Assembly (NCBI GenBank): GCA_964452115.1
Contig: CAYVKY010000036.1
Span: 1-17,837, forward strand
DNA: 17,837 bases
Direction: 5' to 3'
Origin: CAYVKY01 sp964452115
Lineage (GTDB): Bacteria; Bacteroidota; Ignavibacteria; Tepidaquicellales; Tepidaquicellaceae
Shown here one piece after another: positions 7,797-15,291 of this stretch; the stretch's first letter is position 1, and every line of letters begins with the position of its first letter. The notes below the pieces were generated by a model that made no database searches, was not told the DNA's origin, and worked only from the letters and a program-made list of their open reading frames with translations. A program made the translations under genes and the position numbers.

Positions 7797-9248
7797 TTAT
7801 TTTAATTTTTCTGTGATTTTATTAATTCTGTTAATTGTTTTTTCTTTTCCGATTATGTGCACTATATCAAAAATTCCCGGTCCGCCGCTTACGCCTGTCG
7901 TTGCAAGGCGGAGCGGATGTATGATGTTTCCTGCGGATATATTCATCTCTTCTGCGAGTGATTTGAGCATGTGTTCAACATCTTCTTTCGACGGATTTTT
8001 AAGCGTATTCAGCCTCTCTGAAAATTTTAAAAGTATTTCGGATGAATTTTCTTTCCATCTTTTCCTAACCGCGGATTCTTCGTATTCCGCCGGCTCTTCA
8101 AAGAAATAAAATGCTTTTTCATAAACTTCGTGTATGAAGGACACGCGTTCCATCATGGATTTCAGCACTTCAGTAAGATATTCGTCAGTGTATTGGTTTC
8201 CTGCGTATTTTGAATTTTTCAGTTCTTCGCGGAGCATATTGCACAGTTCCGGCAGAGGTTTTTTTCTGAGATGCTCTTCGTTCAGCCAGTTTAGTTTTTC
8301 CGTATCAAACACTGCGCCTGATTTATTCACTCTGTCCAGTGAAAATTTTTCAACGAGCTGCTGAATATTTTCATAGTATTCCTTGTCATCGCCCGCAGTC
8401 CATCCGAGCAGCGCGATAAAATTAATAAGCGCCTCGCTCAGATATCCTTTCTTTTTGTAATCCTCAACTGCCACGTCTCCCTGCCTCTTGCTGAGTTTTG
8501 ACCGGTCGGGATTTAAAAGCAGCGGAAGATGTGCGAATACAGGCGGTTCCCAGCCGAATGCCCTGTAAAGCAAAACGTGTTTCGGCGTGCTCGGAAGCCA
8601 TTCTTCGCCGCGAATTACGTGCGAAATCCTCATCAGATGGTCATCAATAATATTTGCAAGATGATATGTCGGATAATTATCCGATTTTATTAAAATCTGG
8701 TCATCAATAATATCGGTAATAAATTCCACTTCGCCGCGGATGTAATCCGTGAATTTCACTTTCTGTCCGTGCTCAACATTCATTCTGATTACGTGCGGTA
8801 CTCCGTTCTTAAGATTTTCCTGAATTTCATCTTCGCTTAGATGCAGGCAGTGCTTATCGTACATTGTCTGCGCGCCTTTTTTCTGCTGCCCCTCCCTGAG
8901 TGCTGCAAGGCGCTCCGGTGTGCAGAAGCAGTAATATGCTTTCTTATTTTTAATCAGCATATCGGCGTGTTCGTGATAGATGTCAAGACGCTTCGATTGA
9001 AAATACGGACCATAATCGCCGCCCTTGAACGGACCTTCGTCGTAATCGAGTCCCGCCCATTTAAGTGTGCTTATCAAATTTTCCACGGCTCCCGGCACGA
9101 ACCTTGTGCGGTCGGTGTCTTCGATTCTGACAATAAATTTTCCGCCGGTGTTCCTCGCGAAAAGGTAATTGTAAAGCGCCGTGCGCAGATTTCCGATGTG
9201 TATGTAACCCGTCGGAGATGGAGCATATCTGACTCTGATTTCGTTCAT
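7797..9248 (-). CDS. gltX: Glutamyl-tRNA synthetase
   Basis: Charges tRNA-Glu with glutamate. 483 residues, normal for bacterial GluRS. The class I signature is RYAPSPTGYIHIGNLRTA (7-24, HIGN variant of HIGH as usual in GluRS), and KLSKR (251-255) is the second ATP-binding loop. C107, C109, C134 and H136 (CFC then CLH) match the zinc-binding pattern of the E. coli enzyme. The C-terminal helical anticodon domain spans about 330-483. The ATG at 9248 has only a weak purine-rich stretch upstream (AAGAGAAAG). It is the first gene of the gltX-glnS unit. Whether the enzyme discriminates against tRNA-Gln cannot be told, but a partner glnS suggests that it does. Confidence 0.97.
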   Translation of the reverse strand: MNEIRVRYAPSPTGYIHIGNLRTALYNYLFARNTGGKFIVRIEDTDRTRFVPGAVENLISTLKWAGLDYDEGPFKGGDYGPYFQSKRLDIYHEHADMLIKNKKAYYCFCTPERLAALREGQQKKGAQTMYDKHCLHLSEDEIQENLKNGVPHVIRMNVEHGQKVKFTDYIRGEVEFITDIIDDQILIKSDNYPTYHLANIIDDHLMRISHVIRGEEWLPSTPKHVLLYRAFGWEPPVFAHLPLLLNPDRSKLSKRQGDVAVEDYKKKGYLSEALINFIALLGWTAGDDKEYYENIQQLVEKFSLDRVNKSGAVFDTEKLNWLNEEHLRKKPLPELCNMLREELKNSKYAGNQYTDEYLTEVLKSMMERVSFIHEVYEKAFYFFEEPAEYEESAVRKRWKENSSEILLKFSERLNTLKNPSKEDVEHMLKSLAEEMNISAGNIIHPLRLATTGVSGGPGIFDIVHIIGKEKTINRINKITEKLK

Positions 9249-9430
9249 AAATTAAACTTTCTCTTTTTAAAAAAATCGAGCTTTTTCAATTGCCTCAGCA
9301 AATTAAAAAAACTCCGCATCTGATTCAATAACGTGAATTTAATTAAGTCAATTTATATATGAAATGTAAAAATCCCGTAAAATATTTCATATCTTTCATA
9401 TTTCGTATTTTCTTTCCACCTTTTCGTCCT

Positions 9431-9462
9431 CCGTCACTTTGTCACTCCGTCACATTGTCACT
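9431..9462. repeat. Four-copy octamer tandem repeat
   Basis: Four consecutive 8-base units read CCGTCACT, TTGTCACT, CCGTCACA, TTGTCACT: a shared GTCAC core behind alternating CC and TT, equivalent to a 16-base unit repeated twice with one mismatch. It lies in the 293-base divergent spacer between gltX (-) and the glycosyltransferase gene at 9542 (+). Apart from this the spacer is AT-rich, with TTTCATAT repeated just upstream, and shows no convincing promoter. Confidence 0.75.
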
Positions 9463-9541
9463 ATTTCATATCTACCTTTTTCCTTTAAATAAAAAAATCA
9501 ATTGAGTAAATTTCACAAATTTATTAATCAAATTATTCGCA

Positions 9542-11122
9542 TTGGCAAAAGCGGTACAAAAAGCAATTCCGAAAAAACCTGAAACAAAAAATGAAATCAT
9601 ACCATATATAGAAAAATATTTCTGGGTTGTGATTCCTTTGTTTACGGTTATTTATTTCTTGTCGAGCAGGTATTCGCAAGGGTTTTATCAGGATGATGAA
9701 ATCGCACAATTCCTGAATATGATTGATTTCTGGAAAAACCCGTCATTAATTCTCGGAAATAATCCGAAACCCGGTTACAAAATTTTTATGGTGCTTCCAG
9801 CACTTCTGGGGTATGAACCCGTGCTTTTCGTGAATTCGCTGATTGCGGGTTTAACTGTGTATTTCACTTACCGCCTGCTGAAAGTTTACGAAGTGTCATA
9901 CGCATTTTTCGGAGCGCTTCTGCTTGCAGTGCAGCCGCTGTTTTTCGACCTGTCTTTCCGTTCGTATTCGGAAATTTTTACATCGCTTGCGGTAATTTTA
10001 TTTTTGATTTCATACAAAAAAGAAAAATATATTTTAAGCGGACTAATTCTCGGATATATTTTTACGATACGTCAGGAAATTGCGATTCTGTGCCTGATAG
10101 TAGGAGTGATGTTTTTGTTCAAAAAAGAATATCTTGCATTCATTGCAGTCGGGATATTTCCCATGCTTTATGACATACTCGGATTTCTGAAAACGGGCAG
10201 TATCACTTTTGTATATGATGAAATCAAAGCAGTGTCCGCCTTGAAATATCAAGCGCAGGACATACTGCACTATTTTAAAGTTTATATATTCATCGTCGGT
10301 CCTGTCAGTTTCGTTTTATTTTTCGACGGATTTTTCGGATTCTTCGCCGATTCGGGAAAAATGAAAGAGTACTTAAAAAAATATATTCTTTTTTATCTGA
10401 CATTTGTAACGGTTTTTCTCGTGCAGATTTACACTATGTGGAACAGCGGACCGAATCCAGGCAACTGGCGTTACCTGCTGCACATTTCGCCCGTGTGCGC
10501 ATTTTTTGCAACCATCGGACTTAATAATCTGCTGAATAAAAAATATAAATTCCTCCACTATGTTATCTGCGCGCTGCTCTTGATTTTTACGCTCGCATTT
10601 CTGTCATATAAGTCGGACGGATTTAAACTTCTGACCGAAGCCGATTATACCAAAGCGATATTCATTGTGATTTTATTCGGAATCACTCTTTTTATCAAAA
10701 AGGAAAACATACAGAATATTTCTCTGATTGTGGTTTTACTTGCTGCGGTTTACCTTGCAATTGATTTCACTCCGAAAAAACTTTCACCTGAAAATTTAGC
10801 CGTGAAAAGCACTGCGGAATATATGAACAGCGGACAATTTCTTGCGCGGCCGGTGCTTACCAATAATTCCCTCTTTATGTTTTATTCGGATGCGTACAAA
10901 AAAAATCCGAAAAATTTTAATTCGATTAACCTGATAAATCTCGGCGCTTCCGCAAAAGGCACTATCATCGTATGGGACAACCATTACGGCTACAGGCCTG
11001 AATGGAAAAGCGATGTGCCGCTGGATACGCTGCAGAAAAATCAGACAGAGTATAAACTTTTAAATCAGTTTCCGTCTTCGGACAGAAGATTCAGCACTTT
11101 TATATTTGAAAAACTTAATTAA
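9542..11122 (+). CDS. GT-C-like polytopic membrane glycosyltransferase
   Basis: 526 residues with about ten or more hydrophobic segments, the first at about 27-42. The loop after the first segment carries SQGFYQDDEIAQF (D51, D52, E53), the position where GT-C enzymes of the GT39/GT83 (PMT/ArnT) type have their catalytic acidic motif. A soluble tail of about 110 residues faces the periplasm. Such enzymes move a sugar from a polyprenyl-phosphate donor to a protein, lipid or glycan outside the inner membrane. The next gene, 3 bases downstream, looks like a polyprenyl-phosphate sugar synthase, which would supply that donor. The start is TTG at 9542: no in-frame ATG occurs until residue 60, inside the conserved region, and no Shine-Dalgarno sequence is seen, so the exact start is uncertain. 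The acceptor is unknown. Confidence 0.75.
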   Translation: MAKAVQKAIPKKPETKNEIIPYIEKYFWVVIPLFTVIYFLSSRYSQGFYQDDEIAQFLNMIDFWKNPSLILGNNPKPGYKIFMVLPALLGYEPVLFVNSLIAGLTVYFTYRLLKVYEVSYAFFGALLLAVQPLFFDLSFRSYSEIFTSLAVILFLISYKKEKYILSGLILGYIFTIRQEIAILCLIVGVMFLFKKEYLAFIAVGIFPMLYDILGFLKTGSITFVYDEIKAVSALKYQAQDILHYFKVYIFIVGPVSFVLFFDGFFGFFADSGKMKEYLKKYILFYLTFVTVFLVQIYTMWNSGPNPGNWRYLLHISPVCAFFATIGLNNLLNKKYKFLHYVICALLLIFTLAFLSYKSDGFKLLTEADYTKAIFIVILFGITLFIKKENIQNISLIVVLLAAVYLAIDFTPKKLSPENLAVKSTAEYMNSGQFLARPVLTNNSLFMFYSDAYKKNPKNFNSINLINLGASAKGTIIVWDNHYGYRPEWKSDVPLDTLQKNQTEYKLLNQFPSSDRRFSTFIFEKLN

Positions 11123-11125
11123 ACT

Positions 11126-11851
11126 ATGCTAAATACATCAGACGTTTCACTGTCGGTTTTCTTTCCGGCGTATTATGACGAAAAAAATATTGACAAGGTT
11201 GTACACAAAGCGGTAGAAGTGGTGGAAAGCCTGAATCCGAAAGATTATGAAATTATAATTATCGAAGACGGCAGCCCCGATAAAACCGGCGAAGTTGCCG
11301 ATGCGCTCGCGGTGCTGTATCCGAAAGTGCGCGTGATTCATCATCCGAAGAATCTCGGATACGGCGCAACTCTTAGGGACGGGTTTTTAAATGCAAAAAT
11401 GGATTATGTGTTTTACACAGACGGAGACAATCAGTTCGACCTTGATGAAATGAAAAAATTTGTTGCGCTGATTCCGTTTTCCGATATTGTGGTCGGTTAC
11501 CGCAAACACAAACAGTATTCCCTTTACAGAAAATTTACATCGCTTTGCTATAACTACCTTTTGAAAATAATTTTCGATATTCATTACTGGGATATTGACT
11601 GCGCCTTTAAACTTTTCAAAACCGAACTATTCAAAAAAATCAAAATCAATTCCATTGATGCATTCATAGATGCGGAGATTATGCTCAAAGCAAAACTGCT
11701 TGATTACACTGTGACGGAAGTCGGGGTAAATCACCTGCCGCGAGTTGACGGCATCTCCACGGGCGCCCGTCCGTCAGTGATTTTGCGCACAATCAGGGAA
11801 GTATTCGATTACAGAAAAGAATACAAAGCGGCATTGAAAATCAAAAAGTAA
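11126..11851 (+). CDS. GT2 glycosyltransferase, dolichyl-phosphate mannose synthase-like
   Basis: 241 residues, a single GT-A domain without C-terminal membrane segments, as in short DPM1-type enzymes. Visible motifs are the nucleotide-sugar strand VFFPAYYDEKNI (11-22), IIIEDGSPDKTG (44-55), HPKNLGYGATLRDGF (73-87) and the metal-binding TDGDNQF (98-104; D99 and D101). A polyprenyl-phosphate mannose or glucose synthase working at the inner face of the membrane fits best. It starts 3 bases after the stop of the GT-C-like gene, so the two are almost certainly co-transcribed: this enzyme would load sugar onto the lipid carrier and the upstream one would transfer it on the outside. Donor sugar and acceptor cannot be read from sequence. 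Confidence 0.85.
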   Translation: MLNTSDVSLSVFFPAYYDEKNIDKVVHKAVEVVESLNPKDYEIIIIEDGSPDKTGEVADALAVLYPKVRVIHHPKNLGYGATLRDGFLNAKMDYVFYTDGDNQFDLDEMKKFVALIPFSDIVVGYRKHKQYSLYRKFTSLCYNYLLKIIFDIHYWDIDCAFKLFKTELFKKIKINSIDAFIDAEIMLKAKLLDYTVTEVGVNHLPRVDGISTGARPSVILRTIREVFDYRKEYKAALKIKK

Positions 11852-11861
11852 CCTTACTTTT
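11844..11861 (+). terminator. Weak hairpin at the end of the glycosyltransferase operon
   Basis: A 7-bp inverted repeat (AAAAGTA at 11844-11850, TACTTTT at 11855-11861) spans the stop codon and is followed by a T-rich stretch on the plus strand. The stem is AT-rich, so it may be a weak terminator or chance. Confidence 0.25.
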
Positions 11862-11926
11862 CTTATTTATTTTATTTTATATTTATTATTTGTAAATTTA
11901 ATAAATTAATGGTTTGCATAATTATT

Positions 11927-11933
11927 AAGGAAG
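11927..11933 (+). promoter_or_regulatory. Ribosome binding site of 11940-13139
   Basis: AAGGAAG ends 6 bases before the ATG at 11940. It is one of the few clear Shine-Dalgarno sequences in the window and fixes the start of this gene. Confidence 0.75.
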
Positions 11934-11939
11934 AGTAAA

Positions 11940-13139
11940 ATGAAAAAATTTCTATCTGTACTGTTTCTTTTTCTATTTGCTAATCTGCAGGCACAAACGG
12001 GATGGTTTTCACAAACCTCAGGAACAACCTTAACGCTTTTCTCTCTATATTTCTTAAATTCACAAACCGGATACGCTTCAGGCGACTCAGGAATTGTTTT
12101 GAAAACCACAAACGGCGGAGTAAACTGGATGATTCAGAATACTCCTGCAACCCATAATCTGAACTCCGTTTTCTTTTTGGATGCAAATAACGGAATTGCA
12201 GCCGGAATGTATGATATAGTAAAAACAACGAACGGAGGGAACAACTGGATATTAATTGTACCGCCGTTTGTAATTTACAAATCGGTGTGGTTCCCTTCTG
12301 CAGAAACGGGATATGCACTCTCATATTCAGGAACTTTCAAGACAACCGACGGCGGCTATAACTGGATAAATCTCGGACCTCCGTCTCCGGCCGGATTCGG
12401 AATAATGTTTAATGATTTGAATACCGGTTTCGTTTCGGGATTTTACATCACAAAAACTACTAATGCCGGTGTCAACTGGGTTACAAAACTGATAACCCCT
12501 GACAAAGGATTAGGCATTTGTTTTGTGAATTCCAATACAGGGTTTTTTTCCGGAGAAAGAGGAATTTTCGGAAAGACAACTGATGCAGGAGAAAACTGGG
12601 ATACAACATATATTCCGGGAATATCGAATAATCTGAAAGCATTAACTTTTAAAAATGAAAATACCGGATGGATAACCGGCAGCGGCAGCAAAATCCTGAA
12701 AACAACAAATTCAGGAATCAATTGGATTTTGCAGCCATCTCCGGTTAATAAAGAACTGAATGCGGTTTTCTTTGTTGATATGAACACCGGTTACATTGCC
12801 GGTGCAGACGGAACATTATTAAAAACCGTTTCAGGCGGAATTTCCGGTGTTAGTCAGATTGGTTCGGAAATACCGTTTAATTATTGCTTATATCAGAATT
12901 ACCCGAATCCCTTTAATCCGGTTACAAAAATCAATTTTTCGATTCCGGTATCAGGGAACGTTTTACTGAAAATTTATAATTCTGCGGGCAAAGAATTGTA
13001 CACATTAACTGACGGATATAAAACTGCCGGAATATATTCTGCAGATTTTGATGCATCATCGCTTTCGAGCGGCGTTTATTTTTACCGGTTGACTGCAGGG
13101 AATTTTTCGTCTGCAAAAAAAATGATTTTAATAAAGTAG
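11940..13139 (+). CDS. Secreted YCF48/BNR-repeat protein with T9SS sorting domain
   Basis: 399 residues. The signal peptide is MKKFLSVLFLFLFANLQAQ. Six clear YCF48-type repeats of about 40 residues follow, each with a KTT(N/D)xGxNW core: near 55-63, 95-103, 134-142, 172-180, 212-220 and 254-262, plus a degenerate seventh at about 295. NTGY/NTGF-type turns precede them. Such repeats fold into a beta-propeller, as in the photosystem II assembly factor Ycf48 and sialidase BNR proteins; no catalytic role is implied. Residues 320-399 are a T9SS type A sorting domain (NYPNPFNPVTKINFSIP, SSGVYFYRL, KKMILIK). The mature protein should reach the cell surface or medium. It has its own ribosome binding site and follows the glycosyltransferase operon by 88 bases, so it is probably a separate transcript. 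Confidence 0.88.
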   Translation: MKKFLSVLFLFLFANLQAQTGWFSQTSGTTLTLFSLYFLNSQTGYASGDSGIVLKTTNGGVNWMIQNTPATHNLNSVFFLDANNGIAAGMYDIVKTTNGGNNWILIVPPFVIYKSVWFPSAETGYALSYSGTFKTTDGGYNWINLGPPSPAGFGIMFNDLNTGFVSGFYITKTTNAGVNWVTKLITPDKGLGICFVNSNTGFFSGERGIFGKTTDAGENWDTTYIPGISNNLKALTFKNENTGWITGSGSKILKTTNSGINWILQPSPVNKELNAVFFVDMNTGYIAGADGTLLKTVSGGISGVSQIGSEIPFNYCLYQNYPNPFNPVTKINFSIPVSGNVLLKIYNSAGKELYTLTDGYKTAGIYSADFDASSLSSGVYFYRLTAGNFSSAKKMILIK

Positions 13140-13156
13140 GTTTATTTCAGGAATCA

Positions 13157-13198
13157 TCTGCACGCAGGAATTTATTTTATTAGCTGCGCAGACATTTT
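13157..13198 (+). terminator. Possible terminator after the YCF48-repeat gene
   Basis: TCTGC-AC-GCAG (13157-13167) can pair with CTGCGCAGA (13184-13192), leaving a 2-base bulge and a 16-base AT-rich loop; CATTTTT follows on the plus strand. Placement 18 bases past the stop of 11940-13139 fits a terminator, but the loop is long and the T-run short. Confidence 0.35.
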
Positions 13199-13256
13199 TA
13201 AATCCGGTTTTTCCGGCAAAAAATGATTTTTATTTGAATATTATCTGAGGGAGAAA

Positions 13257-13313
13257 ATGAGTATCTTATATGATATTCTAAAATTTTATGACTACTTACA
13301 AAACAAACGATAA
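13257..13313 (+). CDS. Possible 18-residue leader ORF overlapping the typA start
   Basis: ATG at 13257 reads MSILYDILKFYDYLQNKR and stops at 13311-13313, 26 bases inside typA in another frame. The best Shine-Dalgarno-like sequence of the region, GAGGGAG (13247-13253), lies just in front of this ATG rather than the typA ATG at 13288, though the spacing is short. typA cannot start further upstream, since its frame has a stop at 13279-13281. The short frame may be a leader that couples ribosomes to typA, or an accident. Confidence 0.3.
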   Translation: MSILYDILKFYDYLQNKR

Positions 13314-15147
13314 TCTCAGAAATATTGCAATAATTGCACACGTTGACCACGGAAAAACAACGCTGGTTGACCAAATGTTCAGGCAGAGCGGCCTTTTCCG
13401 TTCGAATCAGGAAATTGAAGAGCGCGTGATGGACAGTATGGACCTTGAACGCGAGCGCGGCATCACGATTGCCGCAAAAAACTGCTCGGTGAAATGGGAC
13501 AATGTAAAAATTAATATCCTCGACACTCCCGGACACGCGGATTTCGGCGGTGAAGTTGAGCGTGCACTTATGATGGTTGACGGTGCGATACTTCTGGTTG
13601 ATGCATCCGAAGGTCCGCTTCCTCAGACGAGATTTGTTCTGAAAAAAGCGCTTCAGGGCAAGAAAAAAATTATCGTTGTAATAAATAAAATTGACAGAAA
13701 AGACGCGCGTATTCAGGAAGTTCTGAATGAAATATATGACCTTTTTATTGACCTCGATGCAACCGAAGAACAAATCGAATTTCCCGTTCTTTATGCAGTA
13801 GGCAAGCAGGGCATAGCGGTCAGAAATCTGAACGATGAAGGCAAAGACCTCAAACCGCTTTTTGAAGATATTATGAGTTATATTCCCGGTCCGCTGCACA
13901 ACGAAGAAGAGCCGTTCAGGATGCTCGTTGCCGACCTCGACTATTCCGATTACGTCGGACGCCTTGCAATCGGCAAAGTTGCAAGCGGCACTGCAAAGAT
14001 TAACGACAACCTTGTATGCATAAATGACCGCAATGAACTTGTGCCGCTGAAGATTTCAAAACTTCAGGTGTATAAAGGCATTTCGCTGCAGGAAGTTGAT
14101 ACCGCCGAACCCGGCGATATAGTAGTGATGGCGGGCATTGAAAACGTACACATCGGCGATACAATCTGCACGCAGGAAAATCCGAAAGCACTGAAACGCG
14201 TAACAGTTGATGAGCCGACAATTTCGATGCTGTTTGCAATCAACACATCGCCTTTTGCGGGACAGGACGGCAAGTACGTTCAGTCAACCAAACTCCGCGA
14301 AAGACTTTACAAAGAAACCCTCCGAAACGTTGCACTGAAAATTGAAGACACGGATACATCCGACAGTGTTATCGTAAAAGGACGCGGTGAATTTCAGATG
14401 GTGATACTTGTGGAAACGCTCAGGCGCGAAGGTTATGAACTCAGTGTCGGCAGGCCTCAGGTGATATACAAATATAAGGACAATGTAAAGCTCGAACCTA
14501 TCGAACATCTTTTCATTGACTGCGGCGAAAATTTTATCGGAGTAGTAACCGATAAACTTTCGCAGAGAAAAGGAAGAATGATAAATCTCGTTAACCACAG
14601 CACCGGCAGAGTGAGAATCGAATTTTCGATTCCGTCAAGGGGACTCATCGGATACAGAAATGAATTCCTTACGGACACAAAAGGCACGGGAATAATGAAC
14701 AGTTACCTCACGGGCTACGAAGAATACAGAGGCGACTACCCGCTGCGCCTTACGGGCTCGATAGTTGCTGACAGGCTCGGCGAAACGACGGGATATGCAC
14801 TCTTCAATCTGGAGCCGAGAGGTACGCTTTTCGTAACGCCCGGAACGGCAGTTTACGAAGGAATGATTGTCGGCGAAAACAATAAGGATAAAGACATCAA
14901 TGTGAATGCGTGCAAACCGAAAAAACTTTCTAACATGCGCGCATCAAGCAAAGACGAAGGAGTCGTACTCACGCCCGTTACGCCGATGACACTCGAAAAA
15001 GCAATTGATTTCATAAACGATGACGAAATGGTGGAAATCACACCGAATCACATCCGCCTCAGAAAAACAATTTTATCAGCGCATACACGGTACTCGAATT
15101 TCGGCAGGGAAAAATATGCCGAAGAAATGGGATTAAACGATTTTTAA
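13288..15147 (+). CDS. typA: Ribosome-associated GTPase TypA/BipA
   Basis: Translational GTPase of the EF-G family that binds the 70S ribosome and helps large-subunit assembly and growth under stress or cold. 619 residues, close to the usual 605-615. GTP-binding motifs: AHVDHGKT (17-24), RGIT of switch I (57-60), DTPGH (79-83) and NKID (133-136). After the G domain come the EF-G-like domains II, III and V and the BipA-specific C-terminal domain, here with GLIGYRNEFLTDTKGTGIMN and ending MGLNDF. The ATG at 13288 is the only reasonable start, because the frame is closed at 13279-13281; it lacks its own Shine-Dalgarno sequence. The last two codons and stop lie inside a 38-base repeat that recurs at 17048, marking a likely insertion site at the gene's 3' end. 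Confidence 0.97.
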   Translation: MTTYKTNDNLRNIAIIAHVDHGKTTLVDQMFRQSGLFRSNQEIEERVMDSMDLERERGITIAAKNCSVKWDNVKINILDTPGHADFGGEVERALMMVDGAILLVDASEGPLPQTRFVLKKALQGKKKIIVVINKIDRKDARIQEVLNEIYDLFIDLDATEEQIEFPVLYAVGKQGIAVRNLNDEGKDLKPLFEDIMSYIPGPLHNEEEPFRMLVADLDYSDYVGRLAIGKVASGTAKINDNLVCINDRNELVPLKISKLQVYKGISLQEVDTAEPGDIVVMAGIENVHIGDTICTQENPKALKRVTVDEPTISMLFAINTSPFAGQDGKYVQSTKLRERLYKETLRNVALKIEDTDTSDSVIVKGRGEFQMVILVETLRREGYELSVGRPQVIYKYKDNVKLEPIEHLFIDCGENFIGVVTDKLSQRKGRMINLVNHSTGRVRIEFSIPSRGLIGYRNEFLTDTKGTGIMNSYLTGYEEYRGDYPLRLTGSIVADRLGETTGYALFNLEPRGTLFVTPGTAVYEGMIVGENNKDKDINVNACKPKKLSNMRASSKDEGVVLTPVTPMTLEKAIDFINDDEMVEITPNHIRLRKTILSAHTRYSNFGREKYAEEMGLNDF

Positions 15148-15177
15148 AGCCGTTTATTTTGATTTGGAATAAATAAA
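15140..15177 (+). repeat. 38-base direct repeat, left copy (typA 3' end)
   Basis: This block starts in the penultimate codon of typA, covers its stop codon, and runs 30 bases past it (AAAGCCGTTTATTTTG and onward). It is identical over all 38 bases to 17048-17085. The similarity fades but continues for about 25 bases more: a TATTG and an ACAGA remain aligned. It is the left boundary of the AT-rich two-gene insertion and looks like an attachment site or a long target duplication. Confidence 0.92.
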
Positions 15178-15246
15178 AGATAATATTGAGGAAGCAACAG
15201 ATACCTTGAGCCATTTTCTCTTTACAGGTTCCGGCTCGAAAGGCAT

Positions 15247-15286
15247 AAAATAATAGGTTGACAAAAGTTGACAAACCTGTTATTTT
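15247..15286 (+). promoter_or_regulatory. Promoter with operator-like inverted repeat for the HTH-ImmA/PIN operon
   Basis: 13-base arms (15247-15259 and 15274-15286), with one mismatch, flank a 14-base spacer. Within it lie two TTGACA hexamers (15258-15263 and 15268-15273). The first has TATTTT (15281-15286) 17 bases downstream, a good sigma-70-type -35/-10 pair. Transcription would then start within a few bases of the ATG at 15292, making a leaderless or nearly leaderless message. An operator covering the promoter suggests that the HTH protein represses its own operon. Confidence 0.6.
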
Positions 15287-15291
15287 TGAAT

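Noticed and set aside
9431..9462. The octamer repeats as a CRISPR fragment
   Set aside because: Units are contiguous without spacers and far too short.
13198..13899. A 233-codon open frame on the minus strand opposite the typA start
   Set aside because: It overlaps the strongly conserved TypA G domain, its product looks like random cysteine/phenylalanine-rich sequence, and no ribosome binding site or family is visible.
15208..15237. GAGCC/GGCTC inverted repeat and GGTTCCGGCTCGAA as a tRNA fragment or T-arm
   Set aside because: The T-arm consensus is not met and no acceptor or anticodon stem can be built; the 5-bp stem is probably chance.
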